From positions 248,001 to 312,000 of the forward strand of contig JODU01000005.1 in assembly GCA_000720845.1 (NCBI GenBank): DNA of 64,000 bases, in the 5' to 3' direction. Of the stretch, positions 1 through 9,136 are shown in pieces. The notes below the pieces were generated by a model. It saw nothing but the letters and a program-made list of their open reading frames with translations. It made no database searches and was not told the origin of the DNA. This stretch comes from Kitasatospora aureofaciens. Lineage in GTDB: Bacteria; Actinomycetota; Actinomycetes; Streptomycetales; Streptomycetaceae. A program made the translations under genes and the position numbers. The stretch's first letter is position 1; each line of letters begins with the position of its first letter.

Positions 1-776
1 TACTCGCGCTTGAGGCGGGCGTAGGTCTCGCCGGGCTGCTCGGCGAGGAAGGCGCTGATCTCCATCACGGAGGTGACCCGGTCGCGCACGCCCGCCGGGT
101 CGGTGCGCCGCTGCGTGATCGACGGGGCGGACTCGCCCTCGCGCAGCCGCCAGTAGTAGCAGGGCTCCGAGATGACGTCGACGCTCTCGGCCAGGTAGTG
201 GGCCCGCATGGTGACCGGGGTGTCCTCGTACAGCCGGCCCTCGGGGAAGGCGAAGCCGTGCTTCTCCCAGAAGGTGCGGCGGAAGACCTTGTTGCAGGCG
301 ATGCGGTCGGCGACGAGCTTGGCGTAGCGGGATATGTGAGTGCGCAGCCGGGCCTCGCCGGCCAGCATCCGCATCAGCGGCACCTGCCAGGACTTCTCGC
401 CCTTGAGGTGGTAGACGTTCCCGGTGGCGAAGTCCGAGCCGCTCTCGTCGAGGCTGCCGACCATGAGGCGGTAGGCGTCCGGCGGGATCAGGTCGTCGCT
501 GTCGACGAAGGTCAGGAACTCGGACTCGGGCGCGAGGTGGGTCATGCCCGTGTTGCGGGCGGCGCCGAGACCGCCGTTCTCCTTGCGTATGAGCTTGAAG
601 CGCGGGTCGCGGGAGGCGTACTCCTCGGCGATGGCGGCGGAGCCGTCGGGTGAACCGTCGTCCACCATCAGGACCTCGAAGTCGCGGAAGGTCTGTGCCG
701 CGAGCGAGTCGAGACAGGCGGGGAGGTAACGCTCCACGTCGTAGATGGGGACGATGACACTGAGCCGAGGGGCCAT
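1..776 (-). CDS. Family 2 glycosyltransferase (3' end cut by window edge)
   Basis: Only the first 258 residues are inside the window. The start ATG at 776 has a GAAAGGAG ribosome site upstream. The N-terminus begins with a typical GT-A fold strand (MAPRLSVIVPIYDVERYL), then the nucleotide-binding VDDGSPDG and the metal-binding VDSDD motif. The family transfers a sugar or polyol phosphate from an activated donor at the cytoplasmic face of the membrane. It lies 23 bases downstream of a GT2-glycerophosphotransferase fusion on the same strand, so a role in wall teichoic acid or a related anionic polymer is likely. The missing part may hold a second, glycerophosphotransferase domain as in the neighbour; this cannot be seen here. 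Confidence 0.85.
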   Translation of the reverse strand, partial: MAPRLSVIVPIYDVERYLPACLDSLAAQTFRDFEVLMVDDGSPDGSAAIAEEYASRDPRFKLIRKENGGLGAARNTGMTHLAPESEFLTFVDSDDLIPPDAYRLMVGSLDESGSDFATGNVYHLKGEKSWQVPLMRMLAGEARLRTHISRYAKLVADRIACNKVFRRTFWEKHGFAFPEGRLYEDTPVTMRAHYLAESVDVISEPCYYWRLREGESAPSITQRRTDPAGVRDRVTSVMEISAFLAEQPGETYARLKRE

Positions 777-799
777 GGCTTGGTGGTCTCCTTTCGGGG

Positions 800-3031
800 T
801 CAGGCCCGCTCGACCAGTTCGAGCGCCTGGGCGGGGGTCGGGGCGTGGTGGCGTTCGTCGAACGGGACGATGGGCGGCAGGCTCTCTTCACCGAGGAAGA
901 CGCGTCGCACCACCCGTTCGGCTGCGTGTCCGTCGTCGAATTCGCAGAAACGCCGGCGGAAGGTGTCCCGGCGCTCGGTCGTCTCCGGGCTGTCGTACGC
1001 GCCGGAGGCGAGCAGCCGCAGCAGCTCCGTCTGCGTGGTGGCCACCGCGCCGGGCGGTTCCTGGAGCAGGTCGAAGTAGGTGCCGCGCACCGCGGAGTAG
1101 ACGTCCCAGTCGGGGACGTAGCTGATGATCGGGCGGTCGAGCACGGCGTAGTCGAACATCGCCGAGGAGTAGTCCGTGATCAGGGCGTCGGCCGCGAGGT
1201 ACAGCTCCTCCACCCGGGGGTGCCCGGAGACGTCGATGACGCGGCCGGTGCGGCGCAGTTCGTTGACGTGCGGGGAGTTGCCGTAGAAGTAGTGGCCGCG
1301 CACCAGCAGGGTCACGTCGGGGCCGAGTTCGCGGGCGAACCTGCCGAGGTCCAGGGGCGGGGTGAAGCCAGGCTGGTACTCGCGGTGCGTCGGCATGTAC
1401 AGGAACGCCTTGGTGCCGTCGGCCAGCCCGAGCGCGGCGCGGGCCGCGCGCACCTCCTCGGAGCCGGCGTTGACGAGGACGTCGTTGCGCGGGTAGCCGG
1501 TCTCCAGCGTGGTGTACGAGCAGGGGTAGACCCGCTCCCAGATCACGGTCGAGAACTGGTTGGCGCTGATGCTGTAGTCCCAGCGGTCGCACCGCTCCAG
1601 GAGCTTCTCGAAGTCCATGTCGGTGGAGGCCGGGTACTTCTGCTGGTCCAGGCCCATCGTCTTCAGCGGCGTGCCGTGGTGGGTCTGCACATGGACCTGG
1701 CCCTCGCGCTTGACCACGGAGTCCGCGAAGTTCACGTTGTTCACGAGGTACTTGGCGCGGGCCAGGGCCGCCCAGTACTCGCGCGAGCCCACGCGGACGA
1801 CCTTCACGCCCTTGGGCACCCGGTCCGCGTTCTCCGCGCGGACCGCCCACACCCGGCGCATGTGCGGGGCCAGCCGGGCCAGTTCGGCGTCGATCGCGGC
1901 GGGGTTGCAGGAGACGCTGCGGTTCCAGTAAGCGGAGAACAGCACCAGGTTGTCGTCCAGCGGCAGCCTGAGCTGCGACTGGTAGAAGGCGCCCATCGCG
2001 CCGCGCTTGGAGCGGTTGAGCGCGGTGCGGGTGCGGGTCCTGACCCGCTGGCGGAACTTCACCGCGGCCAGGGCGCTCACCATGGTCGTGTAGGCGTCGC
2101 GCTCCAGCATCCCGTACTTGTGGCCGCGGCCGCCGCCGGGGCGGGTGAAGCCCTTGGGCACGCGGGCGCGGTAGTCGGCCGAGGCCCGGTGGAAGAACTC
2201 CGCGCGCGCGTCCTGCGGCAGGCGGCCCGGACGCTCCAGGATCGTCAGGTAGTGGTCGACCATCTTGCGGAACAACGGGCCGCGCCACTCGCCGAGTTCC
2301 TCGTGCGCGTCGAGGTAGTCGAAGACCCGCCGGTACTGGTCGAAGACGTCGAAGTGCTTGCGGCTGACCGTCTTGAGGATGTTTCCGCCCTCGCGCCGCT
2401 GCCGGTAGCGCACGCAGACCCGGTCGAGCACGGCGATCCGCTCGGCGCTGATCAGGGAGCAGAACGTCCAGGGGGCGTCCTCGTAGTACCCGGGCGGGAA
2501 GGTGAGCCCGGTCCGGGTGACGAAGTCGCGCCGGTAGGCCTTGTTCCACACGATCTGGAGCAGGTCGAGCAACTGGGGGCGGTCGGCGAGGGAGAAGGCG
2601 TCCGGGCCCTCCTCCTTCAGCAGGTCGGCCCGCAGGTTCGGGCGGACCCGGCCGTCCCAGTAGGTGCGCGCGTAGTCGAAGATCAGGATCTCCGGGTCGC
2701 CCGTGGCCTCCAGCCGGTCCCGAATGGCCGACAAGGCACCGTCGGACAACGTGTCGTCACTGTCCAGGAACAACACGTAATCGCCGGTGGCCTTTTCCAG
2801 TCCGGCGTTCCGCGCGCCGCCCAGGCCCACGTTTTCCGTGAGGTGAATCACATGAATCCGGGTGTCCCGTTTCGCGTACTCGTCGAGAATGGCCCCTGAC
2901 CCGTCCGGCGAGCAGTCGTCGACCGCGATGATCTCGAAGTCCGTGCAGTCCTGCCCGAGTATGGAGTCAAGGCACTCGGGCAGATAGCCCTGCACCTTGT
3001 ACACGGGGACAACGAGAGAGAGCTTGGGCAT
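800..3031 (-). CDS. Bifunctional GT2 glycosyltransferase / CDP-glycerol glycerophosphotransferase-like protein
   Basis: 743 residues from the ATG at 3031, chosen because the GT2 fold starts at once (MPKLSLVVPVYKVQGYLPEC); the reading frame is open 22 codons further upstream but without family similarity. Residues 1-230 are GT2, with VDDCSPDGSG and LDSDD motifs. Residues from about 390 on match the CDP-glycerol:poly(glycerophosphate) glycerophosphotransferase family: HHGTPLKTMG, YMPTHREYQPG and the signature LITDYSSAMFDYAVLDRP. Such fusions build teichoic-acid-like polymers, alternating sugar and polyol-phosphate transfer at the inner face of the membrane. The partial GT2 gene follows closely downstream, suggesting one transcription unit. 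The exact substrate (glycerol or ribitol phosphate, or diglycosyl phosphate) cannot be read from sequence. Confidence 0.88.
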   Translation of the reverse strand: MPKLSLVVPVYKVQGYLPECLDSILGQDCTDFEIIAVDDCSPDGSGAILDEYAKRDTRIHVIHLTENVGLGGARNAGLEKATGDYVLFLDSDDTLSDGALSAIRDRLEATGDPEILIFDYARTYWDGRVRPNLRADLLKEEGPDAFSLADRPQLLDLLQIVWNKAYRRDFVTRTGLTFPPGYYEDAPWTFCSLISAERIAVLDRVCVRYRQRREGGNILKTVSRKHFDVFDQYRRVFDYLDAHEELGEWRGPLFRKMVDHYLTILERPGRLPQDARAEFFHRASADYRARVPKGFTRPGGGRGHKYGMLERDAYTTMVSALAAVKFRQRVRTRTRTALNRSKRGAMGAFYQSQLRLPLDDNLVLFSAYWNRSVSCNPAAIDAELARLAPHMRRVWAVRAENADRVPKGVKVVRVGSREYWAALARAKYLVNNVNFADSVVKREGQVHVQTHHGTPLKTMGLDQQKYPASTDMDFEKLLERCDRWDYSISANQFSTVIWERVYPCSYTTLETGYPRNDVLVNAGSEEVRAARAALGLADGTKAFLYMPTHREYQPGFTPPLDLGRFARELGPDVTLLVRGHYFYGNSPHVNELRRTGRVIDVSGHPRVEELYLAADALITDYSSAMFDYAVLDRPIISYVPDWDVYSAVRGTYFDLLQEPPGAVATTQTELLRLLASGAYDSPETTERRDTFRRRFCEFDDGHAAERVVRRVFLGEESLPPIVPFDERHHAPTPAQALELVERA

Positions 3032-3471
3032 CCTTACAACCTGTTCCGAGAACTGACCACGGGACCGCGGGCTGGGACCGGAACGCGCTCCGGACACCGT
3101 TCGGGTCTGGAGCGCGCCGCCGCATCAGCGTAAAGGATTCACGCGGAGTTTCCGCGGGCACGGTAGCCGGACACCCGGTGCCCCGCCAGAGCGGGAAATG
3201 GCCGGACCGGCCGCCCGAATGGGCCGCGTGGAAGCGGCTGGAGAACTTCCTCACATTCGGTCTCCCTGCCCCCTTTACCGACTTGGGTCGGTTTTCGCCC
3301 CATGTGCCGGGCTCGATTTCCACCGGACCGAGGAAGCGGCCGGACACGGTGGCGCGGACCCGGGCCGGTGCCGTCGGCGACCGGCGGTGTGCCGGCCGCC
3401 CCTGACGGAGGGGGTGATTCGTGACCATGCTGTGACAGGTGTGGCGCACACCACCAGCCGCGGACGAGGGC
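3032..3471. other. Intergenic stretch without a recognised gene
   Basis: About 440 bases between two minus-strand wall-polymer genes. It should hold the promoter of the GT2 fusion gene. Several overlapping frames stay open here, as expected at this GC content, but none has a ribosome site plus a protein-like composition. Its AT content is higher around 3240-3300 than in the neighbouring genes. No hairpin with a T tract was seen. Confidence 0.5.
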
Positions 3472-5616
3472 TCAGACGTGGCCGTGCGGCTCCGGGGCCG
3501 CGGCGGGGGCGGACGACCGGGCGGGTTCGCGGCGCGGGCCGGGGACGGGAAGCTCCGCGGCGAGCCGCTCCGCCATCCTGGCCCGGTGCCGGCCCGCCGC
3601 CGCGCACAGGTCCCGTACCGCGCCCGCGAAGCGCTCCTGGGACGGCGGCTCGGCCGGGCCCAGCAGCCGCAGGGCCAACGCGGCGCGCGCCCCGGCGAGT
3701 TCGTCCCGCTCCGGATGGCGCACTGACCTGAGGAGGGCCGGCACCCCGGACGCGTCCGGGGTCAGCACGGTCGCCGCCGCCACCGTCGGGAACGACTTGC
3801 GGAACACGTCCTCGGCCAGCGTGCTGGTGTTGGCGACCGCGTACGGCTTGCCGCTCGCCAGGAAGTCGCTGATCACGCTCGACACATCGCTGATCAGCAG
3901 GTCGGCCCGGTTGAAGCAGGCGTACAGCGACGGCCGGGCCTCCGTGACGACCTGGTGCTCCCACTCGGGCAGCGACGCCCAGTGCGCCTCCTCCCACGCG
4001 GCCGCCGCCCGCCGCACCGCAGCGGCCCGTCCGGGCTCCGGCGCGGGCTGTCGCAGCATCCGCTCCGCCTGGTCCGCCGCCGGCCGGAAACCGGCCGCGG
4101 TGAGCCGGTCCAGCTCCGCCGCCCGCCGGGCCAGGCCGGTGGCCGCCGACGGGTCCGGCCGGGCCCCGCCCCGCTCCCGGTTCGCCGCCCGCACCAGCTC
4201 CCGGATGCGCAGGTCGGCGGCCCCGGCCCGCGGGTCCACCGACCCGGTCAGCGGGTGCGGCTTGTACAGCAGCCGTACGCCCGGGTCCGCGAGCAGCGCC
4301 CGCACCAGGTTCTCCCCGGCCTCGACCACCGACGTGTTGCCGGGATGGCCGTCCCAGCCCTCCCAGGTCGGCGCGTACAGGACGGTCGTGAACGCCCCGG
4401 GCGCGGGCGGCCCCGCGTACGGCCGTACGGCGTCCAGCTGCGGGCGGCCGATCTCCACCACGTCCTTGTCCTCGACGCCGACCTCCGCCTGCGCGTACCG
4501 CTCGCGCGCCGCCGGACCCGCCACCCACACCTCGTCGTACGCCTTCGCGTACGGGTTGCACGAGGACAGCTTGTCGCTCTCCCCGTGGTTGACGAAGGCG
4601 TGCTTGATGGTCGGGATGCGCAGGACCTGAGAGGTCTTCCCGGAGTTGGAGGGGTGGAGCAGGACGCGGAGCGTCGAGTGCTCCAGGCGCATCAGCGTCG
4701 CCACCTTCGGCAGGCACACCACCGGGATGTCGGTGGCCGCGATCCGCTGCACCATGTGCCGCTCCCGCAGCACGATCAACGGCCGCCCGTCCAGCCGCGC
4801 CAGCGGCTCCAGCCACATGTTCGCCTGGTACGCCGAGGACGCCCCGCCCGAGAAGTACAGGCCGACCGCCGGCCGGTACCAGGTCAGCCACGCCTCGAAC
4901 CAGTCGAGCACCTCCTGCTCGCCCGCGGGCCGGCGCCCCGGCAGCAGCCGCAGCAGCAGCGCGCCCAGACCCGTCAGCGCCAGCGCCAGGGACAGCGTGA
5001 GCCCGGCCGCCCCGTACGCCGGCGCGTCGGTCGCCACCGTCGTCAGCAGCCCGGCCGTCGCGGGCAGCCCGAAGGCCGCCAGCCGGGGCCCGGGGCGGCG
5101 CAGCAGGGCCGGAGGCGCCGGGGTCAGCCGCAGCGCGGACGCGTCGATGTTCCTCGTCACCACGGGCAGCGTCCGGGTGCGCCGGACCAGGACGGACACG
5201 GCCTGGATCGCCCAGTGCAGCGCGTAGAAGACGAGCAGCCCGGCGACGAGCGGCGCGTACGCCCCCTCGCGGTGCTGTTCGCCCAGGCGCAGCAGGCCCA
5301 CCACGAGCAGCAGGTCGCGCAGCACGTGGCGGACGGTGACGTCGGCGTGCGACTTGGCGAACAGCGACACCATGCCCCGCTGCCACCGGTACAGCGCCCC
5401 CTCGGCGGCCAGCGAACCGGCGCTCGCCACGAGCAGCAGCGGCACGTGCGGCAGCAGCGCGCCGAGGGCCTGGGCGGCGAAGGCGGCCGCCAGCACGCCC
5501 AGGACCAGCAGCCGCACGGCGGTCCGCCGCCCGGGCAGGCCGAGGCGGAGGCCACGGGAGCGCCGCGGCGGCCGGGGCGGGCGGGGGAGACGGCGGCGGG
5601 GCAGGGACAGGGGCAC
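3472..5616 (-). CDS. Membrane-anchored CDP-glycerol glycerophosphotransferase-like protein
   Basis: About 714 residues. The frame is open to an ATG at 5643, but the GTG at 5616 has a GGAG eight bases upstream while the ATG has none, so 5616 is preferred. A basic proline/arginine-rich head is followed by several hydrophobic helices over the first 200 residues (for example AVRLLVLGVLAAAFAAQALG), then a cytoplasmic domain with KHAFVNHGESDKLSS, YAPTWEGWDGHPGNTS and the family signature LISDVSSVISDFLASGKPYAV. These match the glycerophosphotransferase (TagF/TagB) superfamily, fused to a membrane domain as often seen in actinomycetes. It probably takes part in anionic wall polymer synthesis with the two genes downstream. 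The C-terminal 60 residues are proline/alanine-rich and probably disordered. Confidence 0.8.
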   Translation of the reverse strand: MPLSLPRRRLPRPPRPPRRSRGLRLGLPGRRTAVRLLVLGVLAAAFAAQALGALLPHVPLLLVASAGSLAAEGALYRWQRGMVSLFAKSHADVTVRHVLRDLLLVVGLLRLGEQHREGAYAPLVAGLLVFYALHWAIQAVSVLVRRTRTLPVVTRNIDASALRLTPAPPALLRRPGPRLAAFGLPATAGLLTTVATDAPAYGAAGLTLSLALALTGLGALLLRLLPGRRPAGEQEVLDWFEAWLTWYRPAVGLYFSGGASSAYQANMWLEPLARLDGRPLIVLRERHMVQRIAATDIPVVCLPKVATLMRLEHSTLRVLLHPSNSGKTSQVLRIPTIKHAFVNHGESDKLSSCNPYAKAYDEVWVAGPAARERYAQAEVGVEDKDVVEIGRPQLDAVRPYAGPPAPGAFTTVLYAPTWEGWDGHPGNTSVVEAGENLVRALLADPGVRLLYKPHPLTGSVDPRAGAADLRIRELVRAANRERGGARPDPSAATGLARRAAELDRLTAAGFRPAADQAERMLRQPAPEPGRAAAVRRAAAAWEEAHWASLPEWEHQVVTEARPSLYACFNRADLLISDVSSVISDFLASGKPYAVANTSTLAEDVFRKSFPTVAAATVLTPDASGVPALLRSVRHPERDELAGARAALALRLLGPAEPPSQERFAGAVRDLCAAAGRHRARMAERLAAELPVPGPRREPARSSAPAAAPEPHGHV

Positions 5617-5840
5617 TGCGATCGCTCCAGGCTCGTCGCGCATCGGACAACCGGGTTAACGCGCGGTGACCGCCCGACGACACGCGCGTGTCGGCCCGGG
5701 GCCCCGACACGGCGCGGGCCCGGCGGTGTCCGAGCCCCCTGTCCGCAGCGTGAACTCCGGTGCGGAGCGTGTTCGCCTTCGCGTAGATTGCCTGGCGAGC
5801 GCAGGGATCGGCGCGTGTCGACGGGAGAGGCGGACGGGCC

Positions 5841-6989
5841 GTGGCAGGGGCAAGGCCGGGGACAGGGCCGGGGGCAAGGCAGGCCGTGGGTGAGGCCCGC
5901 AGGATCGTCGTCAAGGTCGGTTCCTCCTCGCTGACCACCGCCGCGGGCGGCCTGGACGCCGACCGGGTCGACGCGCTCGTCGACGTGCTGGCCAAGGTGC
6001 GGGGGACCGACAAGGAGATCGTCCTCGTCTCCTCCGGCGCCATCGCCGCCGGGCTCTCCCCCCTCGGCCTGCGCCGCCGCCCGAGGGACCTGGCCCGCCA
6101 GCAGGCCGCCGCCAGCGTCGGCCAGGGGCTGCTGGTCGCCCGCTACACCGCGTCCTTCGCCCGCTACGGTGTCCGCGTCGGCCAGGTGCTGCTGACCAGC
6201 GACGACATGAGCCGCCGCGCCCACCACCGCAACGCCTCCCGCACCCTGGACAAGCTGCTGGCGATGGGCGCCTTCCCGATCGTCAACGAGAACGACACCG
6301 TCGCCACCGACGAGATCCGCTTCGGCGACAACGACCGCCTCGCCGCCCTCGTCGCCCACCTGGTCCGCGCCGACCTGCTGGTGCTGCTGTCCGACGTGGA
6401 CGGGGTGTACGACGGCGACCCGAGCAGGCCCGGCACCTCGCGGCTGGTCGAGGTGCGGGACATGGCCGACCTCGCGGGCGTCGACATCGGCAGCGCGGGC
6501 AAGGCGGGGGTCGGCACCGGGGGCATGGTCACCAAGGTCGAGGCGGCCCGGATCGCCGCCGCCGCCGGCATCCCCGTGGTGCTGACCAGCGCGGTGCACG
6601 CGGCCGACGCCCTGACCGGCGGCGACACCGGCACCTACTTCCACGCCACCGGCCGGCGCTCCGCCGACCGGCTGCTGTGGCTCCAGCACGCCTCCACCCC
6701 GCAAGGGGCTCTCGTCCTCGACGACGGGGCGGTCCGCGCGGTCGTCGAGGGCCGCAAATCGCTGCTGCCGGCCGGGATCGCGGGCGTCGAGGGCGAGTTC
6801 GCCGCGGGCGACCCCGTCGAGCTGCGGGACGGCACGGGCCGGGCGGTGGCCCGGGGCGTGGTCAACTTCGACGCCAAGGAGATGCCCCGGCTGATCGGCC
6901 GCTCCACCCGGGAACTGGCGCGCGAACTCGGACCCGCGTACGAACGTGAGGTCGTACACAGGGACGATCTGGTGATCCTGCACCCGTAA
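5841..6989 (+). CDS. proB: Glutamate 5-kinase
   Basis: 382 residues from a GTG at 5841 with GGAGAGG upstream; the conserved fold starts near residue 18 (RRIVVKVGSSSLT). ProB phosphorylates L-glutamate to gamma-glutamyl phosphate with ATP, the first step of proline synthesis, in the cytoplasm. Amino-acid kinase motifs are clear: VLVSSGAIAAG, PIVNENDTVATDE, LLSDVDGVYDGDP and GTGGMVTKVEAARIA. A PUA domain follows from about residue 280 (PQGALVLDDGAVRAV), as in full-length ProB, where proline feedback acts. proA lies downstream with one small gene between. It is divergent from the wall-polymer genes; the roughly 200-base gap upstream should hold both promoters. Confidence 0.97.
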   Translation: MAGARPGTGPGARQAVGEARRIVVKVGSSSLTTAAGGLDADRVDALVDVLAKVRGTDKEIVLVSSGAIAAGLSPLGLRRRPRDLARQQAAASVGQGLLVARYTASFARYGVRVGQVLLTSDDMSRRAHHRNASRTLDKLLAMGAFPIVNENDTVATDEIRFGDNDRLAALVAHLVRADLLVLLSDVDGVYDGDPSRPGTSRLVEVRDMADLAGVDIGSAGKAGVGTGGMVTKVEAARIAAAAGIPVVLTSAVHAADALTGGDTGTYFHATGRRSADRLLWLQHASTPQGALVLDDGAVRAVVEGRKSLLPAGIAGVEGEFAAGDPVELRDGTGRAVARGVVNFDAKEMPRLIGRSTRELARELGPAYEREVVHRDDLVILHP

Positions 6990-7123
6990 TGGGTCGAAAC
7001 GTCCCCGAATCGGCGGTGGACGTTCCGCAAAACCGCCCCGCGATCCCGCGCGGCCTGCTCAACTTTCCTCAGGGACAAGCCCGGCCGACCACCGGGCCGA
7101 GCCGTGTGCTGAAGGAGGCCGTC

Positions 7124-7654
7124 GTGAGCGGAGTACGCCCTGGGACGGCGGCACCCCGCGGTGGTACCGCCTCCCGCGGTGGCGCGGGCGCCCGCGGCGG
7201 CACGGGCGCGCGCTCCGGCGGCGCCCGGGGCGCGAACCGCGCGGGCGGCGAGGAGCGCGCCCTGACCAGCGTCGCGGCCGGGGACCGCTTCCGTGGCGAG
7301 GAGCCCGAGCACACCCCGCGCCTGTGGCACGTCACCCTCAGCGTCTCCGGAGCCCGCGCCCCGCTCACCGAGGTGCGCCGGGCGCTCGAACAGCTCGCGC
7401 ACGACCACCCCTTCCTGCTGACCAGCCGGTACGCCGACGACCACGCGGAGATCCGCTACTGGGAGGAGGCCCGCGACCTGCACGACGCCGCCGCCGTCGC
7501 CCTGCGCCTGTGGGGCGAGCACCGGCAGACCGCGGGGCTGCCGCCCTGGGAGATCGTCGGCCTGGAGGTCATCGACCGGGCCACCTACCACCAGCGCATC
7601 GCCGCGGGGTACGGGCCCGCCCCGGCGACGCCCGTCGGGGTCCACCCGTTCTGA
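7124..7654 (+). CDS. Conserved hypothetical protein between proB and proA
   Basis: 176 residues from a GTG at 7124 with a strong GAAGGAGG ribosome site; the frame is open back to 6989 but without a ribosome site. The first 45 residues are a low-complexity Gly/Arg/Ala stretch (APRGGTASRGGAGARGG), probably disordered. From about residue 55 there is a compact domain (TPRLWHVTLSVSGARAPLTE) with a beta-alpha-beta look, including HDHPFLLTSRYADDHAEIRY and WEIVGLEVIDRATYHQR. I know of no function. A gene of this kind sits between proB and proA in streptomycetes, so it is ancestral, not inserted. A link to proline synthesis is only positional. Confidence 0.8.
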   Translation: MSGVRPGTAAPRGGTASRGGAGARGGTGARSGGARGANRAGGEERALTSVAAGDRFRGEEPEHTPRLWHVTLSVSGARAPLTEVRRALEQLAHDHPFLLTSRYADDHAEIRYWEEARDLHDAAAVALRLWGEHRQTAGLPPWEIVGLEVIDRATYHQRIAAGYGPAPATPVGVHPF

Positions 7655-7714
7655 CCCCTCTCCTGCCCCATCTCGCGGGGTGGAACGCCGGGCGACCGCC
7701 CCGACCGCGCGCAC

Positions 7715-7720
7715 TACCCT
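7715..7720 (+). promoter_or_regulatory. -10 element for a leaderless proA transcript
   Basis: TACCCT lies seven bases before the proA ATG at 7728, so transcription would start at or next to the ATG. No Shine-Dalgarno sequence precedes that ATG. No good -35 box is visible. Confidence 0.5.
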
Positions 7721-7727
7721 TCCCCTC

Positions 7728-9014
7728 ATGACCACGCTCTCGCCGTACGACTCGATGTCACCCGTCACCCGGGCCGCCTACCGGGCCAAGTCCGCCGCGG
7801 CCGACCTCGCGCCGCTGCCGCGGGCCGCCAAGGACGACGCGCTGCTCGGCGTCGCGGACGCGCTGGAGGTCCGTACGAGCGAGATCGTGGAGGCCAACGC
7901 CCAGGACGTGGCCAAGGCCCGCGCCGCCGGGACCAGCGAGGCCATCATCGACCGGCTCGTCCTGACCCCGGAGCGGGTCCGCGCCATCGCCTCCGACGTG
8001 CGCGACGTCGTCGCGCTGCCCGACCCGGTCGGCGAGGTCGTGCGCGGTTCCACCCTCCCCAACGGCATCGACCTGCGCCAGGTCCGGGTCCCGCTCGGCG
8101 TGGTCGGCATCATCTACGAGGGCCGGCCCAACGTCACGGTCGACGCCGCCGCGCTCTGCCTGAAGTCCGGCAACGCGGTGCTGCTGCGCGGCTCCTCCTC
8201 GGCCTACCAGTCGAACACCGCCCTGGTCCGGGTGGTCCGCGACGCCGTGGGCGGGGCCGGGCTGCCCGCCGACGCCGTGCAGCTGGTGCCCGGCGAGAGC
8301 CGCGAGAGCGTGCGCGAGCTGATGCGGGCCCGCGGCCTGGTCGACGTGCTCATCCCGCGCGGCGGCGCCTCGCTGATCAGCACGGTCGTCCAGGAGTCCA
8401 CCGTCCCCGTCATCGAGACCGGCACCGGCAACTGCCACGTCTACGTCGACGCGCAGGCCGACCTCGACATGGCCGTCGACATCCTGATCAACTCCAAGGC
8501 CCAGCGCGTCAGCGTCTGCAACGCCGCCGAGACCCTCCTGGTCCACCAGGACATCGCCGCCGAGTTCCTGCCCCGCGCGCTGGCCGCGCTCGCCGAGGCC
8601 GGGGTCACCGTGCACGCCGACGAGCGGGTGATGGCCCACGCCAAGGACACCGGCGCGAACGTCGTCGAGGCGACGCCCGAGGACTGGGAGACCGAGTACC
8701 TGTCGTACGACATCGCCGCGGCCGTCGTCGACTCCCTGGACCGGGCCGTCGAGCACATCCGGCTGTGGACCTCCGGCCACACCGAGGCCATCGTGACCAC
8801 CTCGCAGCAGGCCGCCCGGCGCTTCACCCAGCTGGTCGACTCCACCACGGTCGCGGTGAACACCTCCACCCGCTTCACCGACGGCGGCCAGTTCGGCTTC
8901 GGCGCCGAGATCGGCATCTCCACGCAGAAGCTGCACGCCCGGGGCCCCATGGGGCTGCCGGAGCTGACCAGCACGAAGTACATCGTCACCGGCGACGGGC
9001 ACGTACGGCGCTGA
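7728..9014 (+). CDS. proA: Glutamate-5-semialdehyde dehydrogenase (gamma-glutamyl phosphate reductase)
   Basis: 428 residues, the usual length. The ATG at 7728 is preferred over the upstream GTG at 7680 because the family starts near here (SPVTRAAYRAKSAAADLAPL). ProA reduces gamma-glutamyl phosphate with NADPH to glutamate semialdehyde, the second step of proline synthesis. Visible motifs are PLGVVGIIYEGRPNVT, KSGNAVLLRGSSSAYQSN, VIETGTGNCHVYVD and the catalytic-cysteine region SKAQRVSVCNAAETLLVH. The end is the family's FGFGAEIGISTQKLHARGPMG. It acts together with proB upstream; the candidate -10 box directly before the ATG suggests it also has its own promoter. Confidence 0.97.
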   Translation: MTTLSPYDSMSPVTRAAYRAKSAAADLAPLPRAAKDDALLGVADALEVRTSEIVEANAQDVAKARAAGTSEAIIDRLVLTPERVRAIASDVRDVVALPDPVGEVVRGSTLPNGIDLRQVRVPLGVVGIIYEGRPNVTVDAAALCLKSGNAVLLRGSSSAYQSNTALVRVVRDAVGGAGLPADAVQLVPGESRESVRELMRARGLVDVLIPRGGASLISTVVQESTVPVIETGTGNCHVYVDAQADLDMAVDILINSKAQRVSVCNAAETLLVHQDIAAEFLPRALAALAEAGVTVHADERVMAHAKDTGANVVEATPEDWETEYLSYDIAAAVVDSLDRAVEHIRLWTSGHTEAIVTTSQQAARRFTQLVDSTTVAVNTSTRFTDGGQFGFGAEIGISTQKLHARGPMGLPELTSTKYIVTGDGHVRR

Positions 9015-9124
9015 CGACGGGCGCGCGCCGGGCACACCCCGGGCACACCGCGGGCGCACCGATCGGGGCATCTCACCCACCGGATGAATTTCCCCGCCGT
9101 CTGCCCAAAACGACCCCCCAGGTC

Positions 9125-9130
9125 TACTCT
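9125..9130 (+). promoter_or_regulatory. -10 element for a leaderless membrane-protein transcript
   Basis: TACTCT lies six bases upstream of the GTG start at 9137, the spacing expected when the start codon is also the transcription start. No ribosome site is present in between. Confidence 0.45.
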
Positions 9131-9136
9131 GGACCC